Shown one piece after another: positions 9,930 to 20,910 of a DNA stretch of 64,000 bases. The first letter of the stretch is position 1, and every line of letters starts with the position of its first letter. The notes beneath the pieces were generated by a model. The model ran no database searches. It saw only the letters and a list, made by a program, of their open reading frames with translations, and was not told the origin of the DNA. The translations under genes were made by a program, and so were the position numbers. Source of the DNA: Engraulis encrasicolus (taxonomy: Eukaryota > Chordata > Actinopteri > Clupeiformes > Engraulidae); NCBI RefSeq assembly GCF_034702125.1, contig NC_085880.1:44913077-44977076 (forward strand), given 5' to 3'.

Positions 9930-10456
9930 GCTGGGCTTACACTGTGCGACTTTTGCCCCGATTTGGCACTCGCACGACTTTTTGAGAGTCGGGCCGATTT
10001 CTTGCTCAATCGCAGGTCACTCGTGAGTCTCGCATCGTGCAGTGTACATGGGGTAACGACAAGCGATTTTGCCTCACTATCGTGCAATCGCAGGGACGAA
10101 GGAAAATCAAAACGGTTTGAAATTCTGGTCGTGGCTCGTGCGTAAATCGCACAGTTAAAGCAGTGCTACGACCCGATTTGACACTTCACATGCACAAATT
10201 AATAGGGCCGTGCGATTCGCTGTTGAGCTCGACCTCATCTCCACCTCAGGTGCGCATGTTCCCTCCTCTGCAGACCGGGGAAACATGCCTGTCGCGTCGT
10301 ACGGTGGAAGCATTTCGCTCGCATCCGACTGTCGGCTCGTGTAGTGTGAGGACGTGAGTCGTGAGTTGTGAACTTTTAAATAGTGAAATTCCATCGTGCA
10401 GTGTGAGCAGAAGCTTAAGACCCACGAGTGAAAATATCGCACAGTGTATGCCCGGC
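9930..10456. mobile_element. TTAA element with CTGGGCTTACACTGTGCGA ends (copy A), uninterrupted
   Basis: TTAA at 9926-9929 precedes GCTGGGCTTACACTGTGCGA; the right end is TCGCACAGTGTATGCCCGGC followed by a decayed TTAA. It aligns along its length with 3258-3576 plus 4486-4685. Where copy B carries the 905-bp insertion, this copy reads CTCCACCTCAGGTGCG (around 10239-10254), giving an empty-site comparison. Confidence 0.8.
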
Positions 10457-10469
10457 TTTGATTAGGTAA

Positions 10470-10614
10470 GGGTTAACGTTCGGCGAGAAGGTCGCTACCG
10501 TGGAATAGCAGCACGACAGAGAGAATCTTTAGACCCCGACGCGGAGCGGAGGGGTCTTGTTCTCTCTGAAGTGCTGCTATTCCACAAAGCGACCGACTCG
10601 CCGAAAGTTAACCC
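10470..10614. repeat. Imperfect 145-bp hairpin
   Basis: GGGTTAACGTTCGGCGAGAA pairs with CGACTCGCCGAAAGTTAACC at the far end, and the arms continue through GTGGAATAGCAGCAC, for about 44 bp with a few mismatches. The loop holds GACCCCGACGCGGAGCGGAG. CGCTTATTATATGG next to the hairpin is repeated inverted at about 11060, which suggests the hairpin is part of a larger element reaching about 11075. Confidence 0.65.
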
Positions 10615-10743
10615 GCTTATTATATGGATATACTTAAATGATTCACACATGGCGGGGACATTTCTTTAGACCTATTTAATGTTAAGATTGTTGCTGCGCA
10701 AAACAAAACAGTGCCGTTGTGGAACACCATAGGCAACAGCTAG

Positions 10744-10957
10744 GTAGCCAGGACAACAGGTGTTGTCTATCACAGCAGCTGATTAGCGGAGTGATATGAA
10801 ACATTCGCTTTAATACAAGCCAGTGGCTTTAGCAGTGAACGTCTTGTTGCCATTGACAGCGGTAGCCAGGACAACGGGTGCTGTCTATCACAGCAGCTGA
10901 TTAGAGTCTTGTTGAAAAGTCGCTTTAGCAGTGAAAAGTCTTGTTGCCATTGACAGG
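10744..10957 (+). repeat. 118-bp internal direct duplication
   Basis: GTAGCCAGGACAACAGGTG with CTATCACAGCAGCTGATTAG occurs from 10744 and again from 10862, and CTTTAGCAGTGAA with GTCTTGTTGCCATTGACAG occurs from about 10828 and 10922. Two diverged tandem units lie inside the transposon cluster. Confidence 0.7.
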
Positions 10958-12527
10958 GGTCTGTTATAGACCAACCCGTCCGTTATCGAAAAATAACAGA
11001 CGTCCGAACGTTGGGGAGCCCCGTTGAAATGAATGGAGCATTCGACAGATGACGTCACAACCATATAATAAGCCGGTTTAAACCTCTGAGGGTGCTGTCC
11101 CAAATGTTAAATTCAATGTTTCAAGAAGGAGGCCGCACCTTGCATATCAGTGTTTTTTATTGCACATTAGGCCTATATTGTTTGAAAATGGCGAGAGAGA
11201 CAATATTATCGATTATCGCAATAATTTCTTGTTATCGTTATCGTCTGGCAAAAAATGTTATCGTGACAGGCCTACTTGCAGCACACTGAGGATGCTAAAT
11301 TGGCACCGCTTTTGGACAACTTTAAGTGCACTACAAGCATACTTTTGAAAGTATGCTCCAAACACACTTTTCATGCATTCGTATGGCATTAATAGTGTGC
11401 TTGAGTACACTTCTATAACATTTTATTGTTACTTGAAGTTCAATAAAAGTATGTTAACTTCATGCTTCTTTGGACTACAATGGAACACTTTAAGTCTGTA
11501 AAAAGTACATCATTAAGTATTGTAAATATATTAACAGGTATGCTTGAAGTATGTTTACAGTACACTCCCAATTACATGAAATAACATAAATGTAACATTA
11601 TAATCCATACTGTTACTCAGAAATTGTACATTGAACACATCCAGAGGTCACATTATTGATATGCACGCATGGCCTGATTGACATCTACAGTCATTGGAGT
11701 CGTACAGAGATTTCAGGTACACATATCACCTCAACTCAATCTAGTACCACTGTTCTGTACTTTATCAATCATTTTGAATCTGTATACTTTCTCTGATCAA
11801 CTACTTCTGACTTACCTTTCACTATGATGAGTCAGGAAGTGTGAGTCTATATATACCAGAACATATACATGACCATCGTAATGATGGTGGGAACATGGTC
11901 ATGGTTTGTGTTCCACTTAAAATAAAATAAAAACCTACAATAAACGCAGAATATAACAATGAGTAATATTTTCATGCAAACCAAAGATATTCCTTAGAGA
12001 TAAATGGCTTTCTGTTTGAGAAATTTAGCTCCAAGAAGTGCATTGCATGATGGTACATGCATGATGGGTAAATGCACTTTGTGTAAGCACACTTTGAATA
12101 TATTTGGGTGAAGTACAATCATGGTGCACTTAGAAAAAGTATACTTCCAATATGTTTAAGTGATTTACTTTAAAGCGCACTATAGAAAATCACACTTCGA
12201 AGACATTTGGGTGAAGTATAATCATAGTGCACGTAAAGAAAGTGCAATTGCAATATGTTAATAAAAAATACACTTCTAGTAAGTTCACTATTAGAACACT
12301 ATTAGTATATTCCTCTAAATACACTTTAGCCAAACATCTTCCAAGTTCGCTAAGTGTACTTTCTTTGAGAGCAACTTAATTACATCTAATTTTAAGTACA
12401 CTTTAAATAAGCATATTGTAAACATACTTTTTCTTGGCACAAAAAGTATGAGTGCACTTTAAACATGCTAAGTACACTTCAGTCGTGCTTTTATTGTACT
12501 AAATTGAACCACTTTTTCATCTGGGGA

Positions 12528-12838
12528 GTATTATAGCGACCGTTTAAAAGGTAGGCACCATTGATGAAGTAGAGTTTTAGAGCTTGTTGACCTCACATTT
12601 TGAGCATCATCCCTATAACCAGCGGTTATCAACCAAAATGTTCAAAAAACAGAAATTCTTAAAAAAAAAAAAAAAAAAGATGTGGGTTACTCTGGATTGT
12701 TTCTCACTACACAGGCAGACATGGCATGGCATGAGCTTCTAACAAGCCAATATGTCCCTTCATGTTTACATACCTTCGAAGGCCCATATAGTAGAAAGGA
12801 AACATAATAGGCTACAGGTCAGAAGTAGGTAGGTCTAT
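12528..12838. other. Short gap with a poly-A run
   Basis: It contains an 18-base A run near 12661 and otherwise nothing that I recognise. Confidence 0.4.
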
Positions 12839-12840
12839 TA

Positions 12841-13734
12841 CAGTTTTTCTCGATTGCTTCCACACAATTTCTGGTACTTCACACACAATTCTCAGAACAT
12901 CTCACCCATTTCCCAACTCCCCTAACCAATGTCACTGAACACTAAGCACAATTCCTTCTTTACACTCACATTTCAGTTTTAAAACACACTCTTTTCAGAC
13001 CACTACACACAATTCTCTGAATTACACACAATTTTCATGAAGAAAAACCCTGGTTGTCGCATTGAACACACTGCCATTCAAAATACTAAAATCAACTGCC
13101 ATACTATGTTCACTTCCTCATCACATGGGCAAACTCTCTTCATACCGGTTTACAATCTGAAATCATCACCCCATAAGGACACACATTGCATGTGATATTG
13201 ATGAAAATATGAGTGGATGCAGTGAGAAAACACATTTGTTGAGTTTTTGAACTCCAAAATATTTTATAAAAGAGATCACTTTCATGTGGTTACCGAATAT
13301 TTTACAATAAATTAGTGCATTTTTTTTTAAATATCAGAAAAATATGTAAAATATACACATATCCGTGAACTTGGATTCTAATAGCAAGTTCTAAAAATAA
13401 TATTTCAGTATTTTACTGCAGAAGAACACCCACTTTAGTAAGAAGAACACTGAAGAAAATAAGTTTCTACAGTGTGTCAAGTTGAGTATAGAGTTTTACC
13501 TTGTGCATATTAGTGTTCAATGGTTCACATAAGAGTATTAAAATGACTGCTTGTGTGTGTCATTTGAGAACAAAATTAGCTTTTTAGAAGAGAGTACATT
13601 GTTTTGAGACAAGACGTGCATTTTTCAGAGGTAGTGAAGAGTTTTGCCCGGTTGTGTGTGAGGTTTGGAGATTTGTGTGTAGAGTTTTGAGAACTGATTC
13701 CGAAAATTGTGTGTAAGCAATCGAGAAAAACTGT
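12841..13734. mobile_element. TA-flanked inverted-repeat element, CAGTTTTTCTCGATTGCTT ends
   Basis: CAGTTTTTCTCGATTGCTT at the left and its exact inverse at the right are flanked by TA on both sides (12839-12840, 13735-13736), and the similarity extends inward into ACACACAATTTTC-like repeats. The 894-bp body is AT-rich with no transposase frame. A TA duplication fits Tc1/mariner-type mobilisation. Confidence 0.75.
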
Positions 13735-13736
13735 AA

Positions 13737-14338
13737 CACTGCTTGTTGTAGAATACATAAGTATTACAATGTCTGAAATATTTCTGTTCACATCTTTTTT
13801 CACTTGCATGTCTTCATTGGATTCACCAGCAGCAGAGCCACCCAGACGTATTCAGAGAATTCTTTAGCTAATCCAATAAATTGTGTGCAGTTTAGCACAT
13901 CTAATACATTTTGAGCAATCGCGCCCCCGTTTGGCCACATATTAGTGAGATTAGCATAACAATGGATGCCAGCACCATACTGTGTTGTTTAGTCATCACC
14001 CAGCCTGTACTGAATGGGGGGGGGGGGTCCTTGCCATTGGCAATAGAGTTGTTTGGAGAAAAACAAAAAATATGAAGGTGTCTGTGTCTTTGAACTTGTT
14101 CAAGAGAATATGCTTTGATAATTATTCTGTATTTCCCCCACTTGCAGAAGTTTGTTCAGTGGTTTGATTGCATTTGAAGGAGGGTTGGAAGGTATACAGC
14201 ACACAGGCCCTAACAGGGTACGTGACAGATGCACTCCTATCCCTCTTTATGTTTAGCTTGGGCCCTTGGCCACTGTTGCGCTGCGCACAGCTCTGGCCTA
14301 TCTGAAGAGGCATGGAGGGGAAGGAAACAGTTTATTTG
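13737..14338. other. Low-copy stretch, nothing recognised
   Basis: The only notable feature is a 10-base G run at about 14017-14026. No supported gene or repeat was found. Confidence 0.4.
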
Positions 14339-14561
14339 CAGTGTTGCCAGATTTGTCTGACCATATCCAGCCCAAACGCTGCTCAAAAAACTCCTGGAGG
14401 CGGTAAATTGCACCCAATTTCGACAAAGTGTATTGATTTCTATGGCTATGAAACTGCAGAAAAAAAACAGCTCAATGGCCGTTCTTTGACCATTTTCTAC
14501 CCGCAGAAGGCAATGCCAAGCAGCTCAATTGGGAGGGTAACCGCCCAATCTGGCAACACTG
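14339..14561 (-). mobile_element. hAT-like MITE, CAGTGTTGCC family, complete
   Basis: Ends CAGTGTTGCCAGAT and ATCTGGCAACACTG are intact, and the body runs opposite to the 3024 and 60880 copies (CAATTGGGAGGGTAACCGCC near the right end). Flanks TTTATTTG and CCTGTGCA do not match, so a target duplication has been lost or the copy was rearranged. Confidence 0.75.
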
Positions 14562-14943
14562 CCTGTGCACATCTTTTCAGTCTAATAGCATGCAGCATCT
14601 GAGTCAGTTGATGACACCTATACTTATCAACTGCAGGATCTAGGTTTGGGACAATACAACAATCCTAACAAATAATTAACCCAAATATGCGGTCTAAGTA
14701 GAGAGAAAAAACAATTAGTTTGTGACGAGAAACAAATCTTCATACATGTTTAGATCTATTGTGATACAGGCCGCTCAGCCAGCTCAGCTGCTCACAAAGC
14801 GCTTCTTGAGCTGTGAATCAATAATCATTTAACTGTACAGCGGATTCATTCACAGTCATGTTATACAAGGAACATCATTTCCAACGGCATCATTGACTGT
14901 CATATTAGAGGGACACATGTTTCAGCGTGGGGGGATATATCGG

Positions 14944-15438
14944 CTGGGCTGGGCTGGGGGGAGAAATAGGGCCCGGGCACTTTTGGTCTTAAAGTGATAC
15001 TGTCCCATTTTTGGAAATAAGCTTTCAACCGTTTTCTAGTTATGACAGTGCAAATTTTACCTCCAAGCTAACAGTTAAACATTGAGTCCTATGAGACCAG
15101 TTAGCCACGAGCTGGTCTCATAGGACTCAATGTTAACTGCTAGCATGGAGGTAAAATTTGCACTGCCATACCCCGAGAACGGTTGAAAGTACAGGAGAAC
15201 GGTGAAACCCTATTATTTAACTCAAGGGGAGGTGTAAAATAAGCTTATTTCCAAAAATGGGACAGTATCACTTTAAAGGGCCTCCCCCCCTCATAATTAG
15301 CGGTGCAGTACTGACTCACCAGTGGGCCCCGCACCGTAGTGGGCCCCTATTTTCAGAAATGTAAAACATTTTTTATAAAACAAGGGTTCAGGGCCCACTG
15401 TGAAATGCCCGGTATGCCAGATGGCCAGTCTAGCCCTG
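14944..15438 (-). mobile_element. hAT-like element, CAGGGCTGGACTGG family, interrupted
   Basis: The right end TCTAGCCCTG and the body (GAGAAATAGGGCCCGGGCAC, TCATAATTAGCGGTGCAG, GATGGCCAGT) match the family members at 22442, 52991 and 61110. Flanks TATATCGG and GATATCGG match at 7 of 8 bases. A palindromic element is inserted at 14993-15272. Confidence 0.75.
14993..15272. mobile_element. TTAA-flanked palindromic MITE, nested
   Basis: TTAA (14989-14992 and 15273-15276) flanks AGTGATACTGTCCCATTTTT and its exact inverse; with the TTAA the perfect arms are 36 bp. Inside, AGGTAAAATTTGCACTG-type and CATTGAGTCCTATGAGACCA words are also inverted, so nearly the whole 280 bp can fold. The host element has a TTAA at the matching place in its 61110 relative (CCTTTTAAGCC), which explains the target. 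Confidence 0.8.
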
Positions 15439-16419
15439 GATATCGGCAGTAAGCTAGCGAACGACGGGCGCCAGACGAGGAAGCCGATACGCAGCTAGTG
15501 CTTTCCCCCCTCCCTATATCTCATTCACACATAAACGCTAAACTGCTCATTTAGGACCGTTCAGGCAGGTTTGTGGAGTCCAAATGTTCATTTCGCATGT
15601 GTAAATCCCATCGCACATTATCCTGTACATTGCATTAGGCCCCTAATCTCTCCTTTCAATTCCAACTCTCCCTCTCTCCCTCTCGTACCTCCTCACGAGA
15701 AGAAGAAGAGGAAGAGGAAGCCTCCCTGATTAACCCACTTACAGCTGAAATAAGGGCATCCCGTCGTTATGTTCGCTGAATTTAATTAGAAGTACGTACG
15801 GCGACAGAAGAAACTTGGTAAACATTAAAACTGCACAATTCATCAACTGTCAAGCGTTCCTGCATTAAAGAACATAACGCAGAAGTGGACACAAGCACAC
15901 TGTGGTTTTGTTTTGTTAGAATAAACTGCTGCAAGTCAGTCTTTACACTATGTGCACTGTAGCTAATTCATGCTAATAAACTTGACGTTCTCATATATTG
16001 GCATGTACGGTGTGTAATGAGACCTTTTACTCTCATATTTGTGTCACTAGAGGGTTAAATGGACCCCTCAGAAAAGCAAGCAATCACTTAGCACATACAG
16101 TATAAATTACATTCCTGGCCAAATGGACACTTCACATTACACTGTACATTACTGTGTGTCACATGGAAAAATGAAGGTTCAACATGTAAAGGTGAATCAG
16201 CCCCATTGCGTCTGAAATGGATCTTCCTTAATCTGGAAATAATACATTGCAATTACGTAAATGACCTCTTGTAGTGCATAGTACTGAAGGTGTGGTCACA
16301 TCATGTGGAAATGTGTACCGGTACCTTAGACAGGGACTGAGCCAAGCCAAGGCAGATTACCAAATGTGCTGTACACTGAGAGTGACCTGTCAACATGTGT
16401 TTCAAAAGAGCTAAAAAAT
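15439..16419. other. Low-copy stretch, nothing recognised
   Basis: It contains a purine-rich tract (GAAGAAGAAGAGGAAGAGG near 15700) and no supported gene. The text resembles ordinary intergenic DNA. Confidence 0.4.
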
Positions 16420-16420
16420 A

Positions 16421-16499
<79 letters not shown>

Positions 16500-16500
16500 T
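16420..16500. repeat. (AT)n microsatellite
   Basis: About 80 bp of almost pure AT dinucleotides, broken by two AATA interruptions. Confidence 0.95.
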
Positions 16501-17859
16501 GTCATTCAATGGGAAAGGCAGAAACAGACAAACACACAGTGGGGCAAGAAATACAACCTCCTCCACATGAAGTCAGAATTATGAATGTGAATTGTTTCAA
16601 ATTAATCTCTTTCAAGAAGGATTGGTGGAAAAAAAGAACAAACATTGAAACAAATATACTATATGGTAATTTCTCACGAAATATGAAGGTCATGAAAGGA
16701 ATGGCAGATAGAAGGAAAGAAGGGGGAAAAAAATGAAAAGCGAGGTAAGGGAAAGCCTTGTAAATTGTACCACCATTTCAAACCTTGGAGAGAGAGAAGA
16801 GAGAGAGAGAGAAAAAAAACATGAGAAGAAAAAAAAAATCTTTCAATTATAATTAAGCGGGATAAACTTTATTAGAAAGACTAGAAAGACTGAAACTAAA
16901 ATATCTCCTAATACAGGCTAGGATTAGGCAGGTCAAAGCGAGCAGGCAAGGAAAATTAAACTCTAAAGGCTTTTTATCACCATATTTCAGGAACCTAGGG
17001 TGTAAAATGTTCTAATTTGGGATACATTAAAAGCCATAAAGGTCTTTCAAAAAGATTAATGGTACTTTGCTTGGATTTAAGATAAGGCCCTTAGCGGGCT
17101 GCTAGTGCCAGACTCCGGCTGAGCCCTGCAGGCATTCATCTATACAGCCACTCGGAAGGAAGATTTGTGAAAGCATCTGCATAACCTGAAGCTAACGCAC
17201 TATGACAGTTTTTTAATTCCTTGCCATTTTTAGAGGGTTTTAATACCACAAATCATGTTTTCTAGTCAGACAACAGTGAAAATGGATACTTATAATGGCA
17301 GATCATGGTCGTGTTTAGTGTAGATTTGTCAGATAATAATTCTGTCAGGGTTTTTTTATATATAAAGAGAGCCACACCAGTGTTGAAGGTAGAAAACAAC
17401 ATAAAAAACCCTGAATGACTGTAAAATGAAACCGCAAGACTGCATACAATATTCTATATTGCAGAATAGGGGTTTTTGTCCAGGCATTTTGTGAAGTGCA
17501 TCACCATATTTAAAGGATCTCGTTTAGTAGTTTATTAGTTTATGTTGACAGCTTTCACAATTATTGCCTTGTTGATAGAGGGATTACCACTGTCAATTTG
17601 CTCTCCTGTTGGGCGGCTTTCAGAACACTGACATAGTTACCGCAGCTTGCTTTAAAAAAAAAAAAAAAAACATCCATGATAACTGCCACCACCACAAGCC
17701 ACAGAAACAGACACTAGACAACCCTGCACATTGTACACATGCATACATACACACACACACATGCATACATGCGGCGGTTGCTATATTTAAAAAGCTTTAC
17801 AGGTCTCTAAAGTCTTTATCAGTTTTAGCCTACAATTCTTGATTGTCTTTACTGAAGCT
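16501..17859. other. Low-copy AT-rich stretch
   Basis: Short runs of GA (16790-16812) and A (16825-16840, 17653-17670) occur, with a CATACA/CACACA patch at 17740-17772. No gene was found. The part at 17080-17330 has the mixed, non-repetitive look of constrained non-coding sequence. Confidence 0.35.
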
Positions 17860-18260
17860 CGACATTAATGTCAAGCAAGTTACCTTGGAGACATAGCAGA
17901 TCAAAGAGACAAAAGCCCCTCATATGTCTGATTAATCAAGCCTGCAAACAGCTTATTTCCTTCAGCCGGCATGCAAGTATGAAAATGAGATTCAGAGAGG
18001 AGTACATTGTGCAGATTTGTTCATTCTTATCTGAACAAAGCCAGCGGCAGCTTATTTCATGGATCACTGGCACTGTCAAACGCGGCGCGGCGCCGGCGAG
18101 AGCTGAGGCAGAGCAGGTGACAGCAGCAGCGCCCCCCCTTTCTGTACGGAGAACAAAATTAGCAGGGAAAGTCGGCACAAATGAGCCGTTCATATTTTCA
18201 GTTATGTGACATTATTTTTTCATTCCGTAGCCTGATCCACTTTTTAAGGATTGCCTGCTG
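17860..18260. promoter_or_regulatory. Candidate conserved non-coding element
   Basis: This is a repeat-free block with TGATTAATCAAG, CTTATTTCATGGATCACTGG, GGCGCGGCGCCGGCG and ACAAAATTAGCAGGGAAAG. There is no open frame with splice sites. The mix of homeodomain-type sites and a CpG-rich centre in a gene desert resembles vertebrate developmental enhancers. Conservation is not demonstrable here. Confidence 0.35.
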
Positions 18261-18269
18261 CCTGGCTGT

Positions 18270-18279
18270 CTCCTGTCTG

Positions 18280-18353
<74 letters not shown>

Positions 18354-18354
18354 C
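18270..18354. repeat. (CT)n microsatellite
   Basis: CT repeats with GTCT interruptions at both sides. Reading frames of repeated S/L or R/E across it are artefacts. Confidence 0.95.
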
Positions 18355-18989
18355 CCGGCCCCACCGCATTCCAAATCCAACCGTGTCACAAATAGGCACT
18401 GGCTTGAACATGCACAAGAGAAATGAAAAGGGACGTGGGGGGAGAGTGGGGAAATGGATGGATGGTGGGGGGAAAAGCAAAGCAAATAATTCAATATGAG
18501 ACAATGCCGCATCCCCCTTTTTGTTGTTCCCACTTATCTTTTTCTATATTTGTTTAGTGTCAAAATACATCCGTTACATTTCCGCCTGCCATCTCCTCAA
18601 TTGCTGTTCCATGCTTCGTAATTAAACACTGTAAGATACAGAGGGGTGATTTAGCAAAGGACAGTGTTCTTGAAATTGTATTACACAGCACTGATAGACA
18701 GTAAATCAACATTGATATTACCATTCATTTTATTTATACTGCTGGCATTTAGATGAACTGACACCTTGTTGCAAAAGCAAAGAAATCGCAAAATGTGTAT
18801 TTATATAGTTGAAAATATGTTGTGGACTACATCAAATAACTAATTAGACTTGCTTCACACACCTTTTTGTAGCTATTTCAAGTGGTTTACAGTTACACAG
18901 TGTTAGTTATTTCAAAGCGGCGCACTTGAAAACCCCTGCTGAAGCCAAAGTCCTATTGTTGGAGGTGCGTAGTGTGGTCTGTAATTATG

Positions 18990-19333
18990 GAGAAGTATTT
19001 CCATGAACACAAACATTTAATGGGAGGATAATGGGCAAATTACATCTGCAAATTGATATTTGCATGTACACCCAAACAGGATAATAGTGGGAATAATGCA
19101 CATTACCATCCTTGGGCGCCTTGGTTTATTTTCTGCAAGCATTCACTTATCTCGCAGTGGAATAATGCAATCGATTAACCCGTGTTGTCTTTCCTGGTAA
19201 TTCCATGTGATTCTATGCATAAGCTGGTATTTTGATGGCGTGTTGAAAATAATTACACAAATAGGCAGAGGAAAACAGCTGCATATGTTATAGTTTTAGT
19301 TTCAGCCACAGTTGCAAAATGTGTGTCTGTATG

Positions 19334-19336
<3 letters not shown>
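18990..19336. promoter_or_regulatory. Candidate conserved non-coding element
   Basis: A repeat-free block rich in AAATTACATCTG, ATTTGCATG, ATCGATTAACCC and TGGTAATTCCATG words, consistent with POU and homeodomain sites. It ends at the (GA)n tract. Confidence 0.3.

Positions 19337-19405
<69 letters not shown>
19337..19405. repeat. (GA)n microsatellite
   Basis: About 69 bp of pure GA. Confidence 0.95.
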
Positions 19406-19407
<2 letters not shown>

Positions 19408-19850
19408 CCTGTCAGCTTGCCATTAGAAAGCCACATGAAAGGTAGCTTAATCAGACTGAGTCCAGGTCTGTAAATAAGTTATTCAAGAGAGCAGACTGTT
19501 TGTTGTTGTGAGCGCCTTAAATGACCACAATAATTCCTCTATCAGGCGTCTTTAAAAGCATTCTCCAAATGATCTCATGGTGCCCGTTGGTAATGAGAAG
19601 AGCTTAAATGTCAGATTCTTATTTGAAGTAAGCCACACTACACAGAGGCAGCTGGCACTGGACCAATACCACACTAAGACAATGATCACACTGCAGCTAT
19701 TCAGGCAATCTGGGATTACGTTACTGCCCCTGTTTGTGATGGGGAATATGAGATTACAGGGGCTGTGTTGTGATCATATTTTGGCCGTGCTGGTCCCGTT
19801 GGAGCAGGTCTGTACTGTATAGGTTTAAATGTCTTTTGAAGTGTGGTTTG
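19406..19850. promoter_or_regulatory. Candidate conserved non-coding element
   Basis: Non-repetitive sequence with CTAATTA-poor but AATTCCTCT/GGGATTACG/GAGATTACAGG words, the last two resembling bicoid-class (OTX/PITX) GGATTA sites. No coding frame is supported. Confidence 0.3.
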
Positions 19851-20089
19851 AAATGGGAGGAAAGACCTCGGGATGCAGCAGCCAATGCCTATTGTACTGT
19901 AGATACTTTCTTATTCTGAGCTCAAGTGCAACTCGCATTGTATTATGCCAGTGTACTTCACAGTAGCAATGGGAAATGGGTAATGGTATGGCCTGACTTA
20001 CGGGTCTCTACTAGAGAAAATTATTATACGGGAAGCATGTAAACACAATGATGTGGCCCACTCCTTCAAAAAGATAAATATATCAGAAA

Positions 20090-20400
20090 TACATTTCTAG
20101 AAAATACCAGAAGCCTTCATCATCTCTGACGTGAATGGGCTGCAGTCATGAATAATCCCAGAAAAACCCTATAGGCTGAGTTCTGCATTATAATATCCCC
20201 TTTTTTGAGAGAGATATTGACGTTGCTGGTGATTCTCTCAGCTGATAGCCCCGCAGGCGCATGACCTTTGACCCGCGAGCATACTTAGCAGCACATGGGC
20301 TAATGGAATCACGTGCAGCATTGTACAGCAGGTACATTATATGTTTCCCCTAATTGCTTCTCTCCAAAGAGGATAAACAAAGGAGGTGTTATCACTTCCT
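20090..20400. promoter_or_regulatory. Candidate enhancer with perfect DR1 site
   Basis: TGACCTTTGACCC at 20262-20274 is the inverse of GGGTCAAAGGTCA, a perfect direct repeat of nuclear-receptor half-sites with 1-bp spacing (the RXR, HNF4 or COUP-TF type). The surrounding block is repeat-free, with TGAATAATCCC and GGAATCACGTGCAG (an E-box). Function is inferred from motif form only. Confidence 0.4.
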
Positions 20401-20512
20401 CAAACGCTTTTCTTTTTTCTTCTTCTTCTTCCTCTTCTTCTTGTTCTTCTTAAAGCAAAACATTTCAAAAAGCCTCCTCCCTCGCTCCCCAGTTGACAGC
20501 GTTTTAGTATGA

Positions 20513-20910
20513 TGTGTTCTCTTCTCTTGTGTTTCAGCCGCGGTAATCTGATCCCAGATTCGCACAACTCATCTCGGGGGACCCACGCCAGTGTCATAGG
20601 AGTTAACTGGCTTTGTGCTTCGTGCCATTATCTCCCCCATTCCAACCAGGCAAGGCTTATTAGCAAGCTTTGAACTCACACTTACAATTATGAGCCATCA
20701 ACAGTTTCATAAGCTAATTAGAAAAACTGTTTAATTAATGACTGACTGGCAATAAAATGGCAATCATGAAAAAAGAAACCAACAGTGCTAAGCTTCCACT
20801 ACCACCAATTAGCAGGCTAATTACAAACAAATTATATATGTGTTTTGCTGTGGGCTGTAAAATGGCTTTAATTAAAAGAGAAAACATGCTAATTAATTAA
20901 ACAGCACAAA
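20513..20910. promoter_or_regulatory. TAATTA-rich candidate enhancer
   Basis: At least six homeodomain cores occur in about 200 bp: AGCTAATTAG (20713), TTTAATTAATG (20732), CCAATTAGC (20806), GGCTAATTACA (20815), TTTAATTAAAAG (20869) and TGCTAATTAATTAAAC (20888), beside a TAATCTGATCCCAGATT stretch (20546). This density exceeds what the AT content elsewhere gives. Confidence 0.4.

Larger units (their letters stand above)
8638..11274. mobile_element. hAT-type element, TARGCCTGTCACGATA ends, 8-bp duplication
   Basis: The element starts TAAGCCTGTCACGATA and ends TATCGTGACAGGCCTA. CTTGCAGC is duplicated exactly at 8630-8637 and 11275-11282. At 2,637 bp it could once have held a transposase, but the longest frames do not look like one, and the middle is occupied by the TTAA element 9930-10456 and a hairpin sequence. 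The 8-bp duplication suits the hAT superfamily. Confidence 0.75.
8480..12527. mobile_element. Outer inverted-repeat element with many AAGTRYACTT motifs, multiply interrupted
   Basis: CCCAGGTGAAAAA near 8480 and TTTTTCATCTGGGG near 12512 are inverted ends. The exposed parts (8500-8630 and 11283-12510) are full of AAGTGCACTT/AGTACACTT-like palindromic words, which act as subterminal repeats and tie the two halves together. A 2.64-kb element (8638-11274) is inserted with an 8-bp duplication. No clear target duplication was seen for the outer element and there is no coding capacity. Confidence 0.55.

Noticed and set aside
18198..18533. Frames rich in alternating R/E or S/L
   Set aside because: They translate the (CT)n microsatellite.
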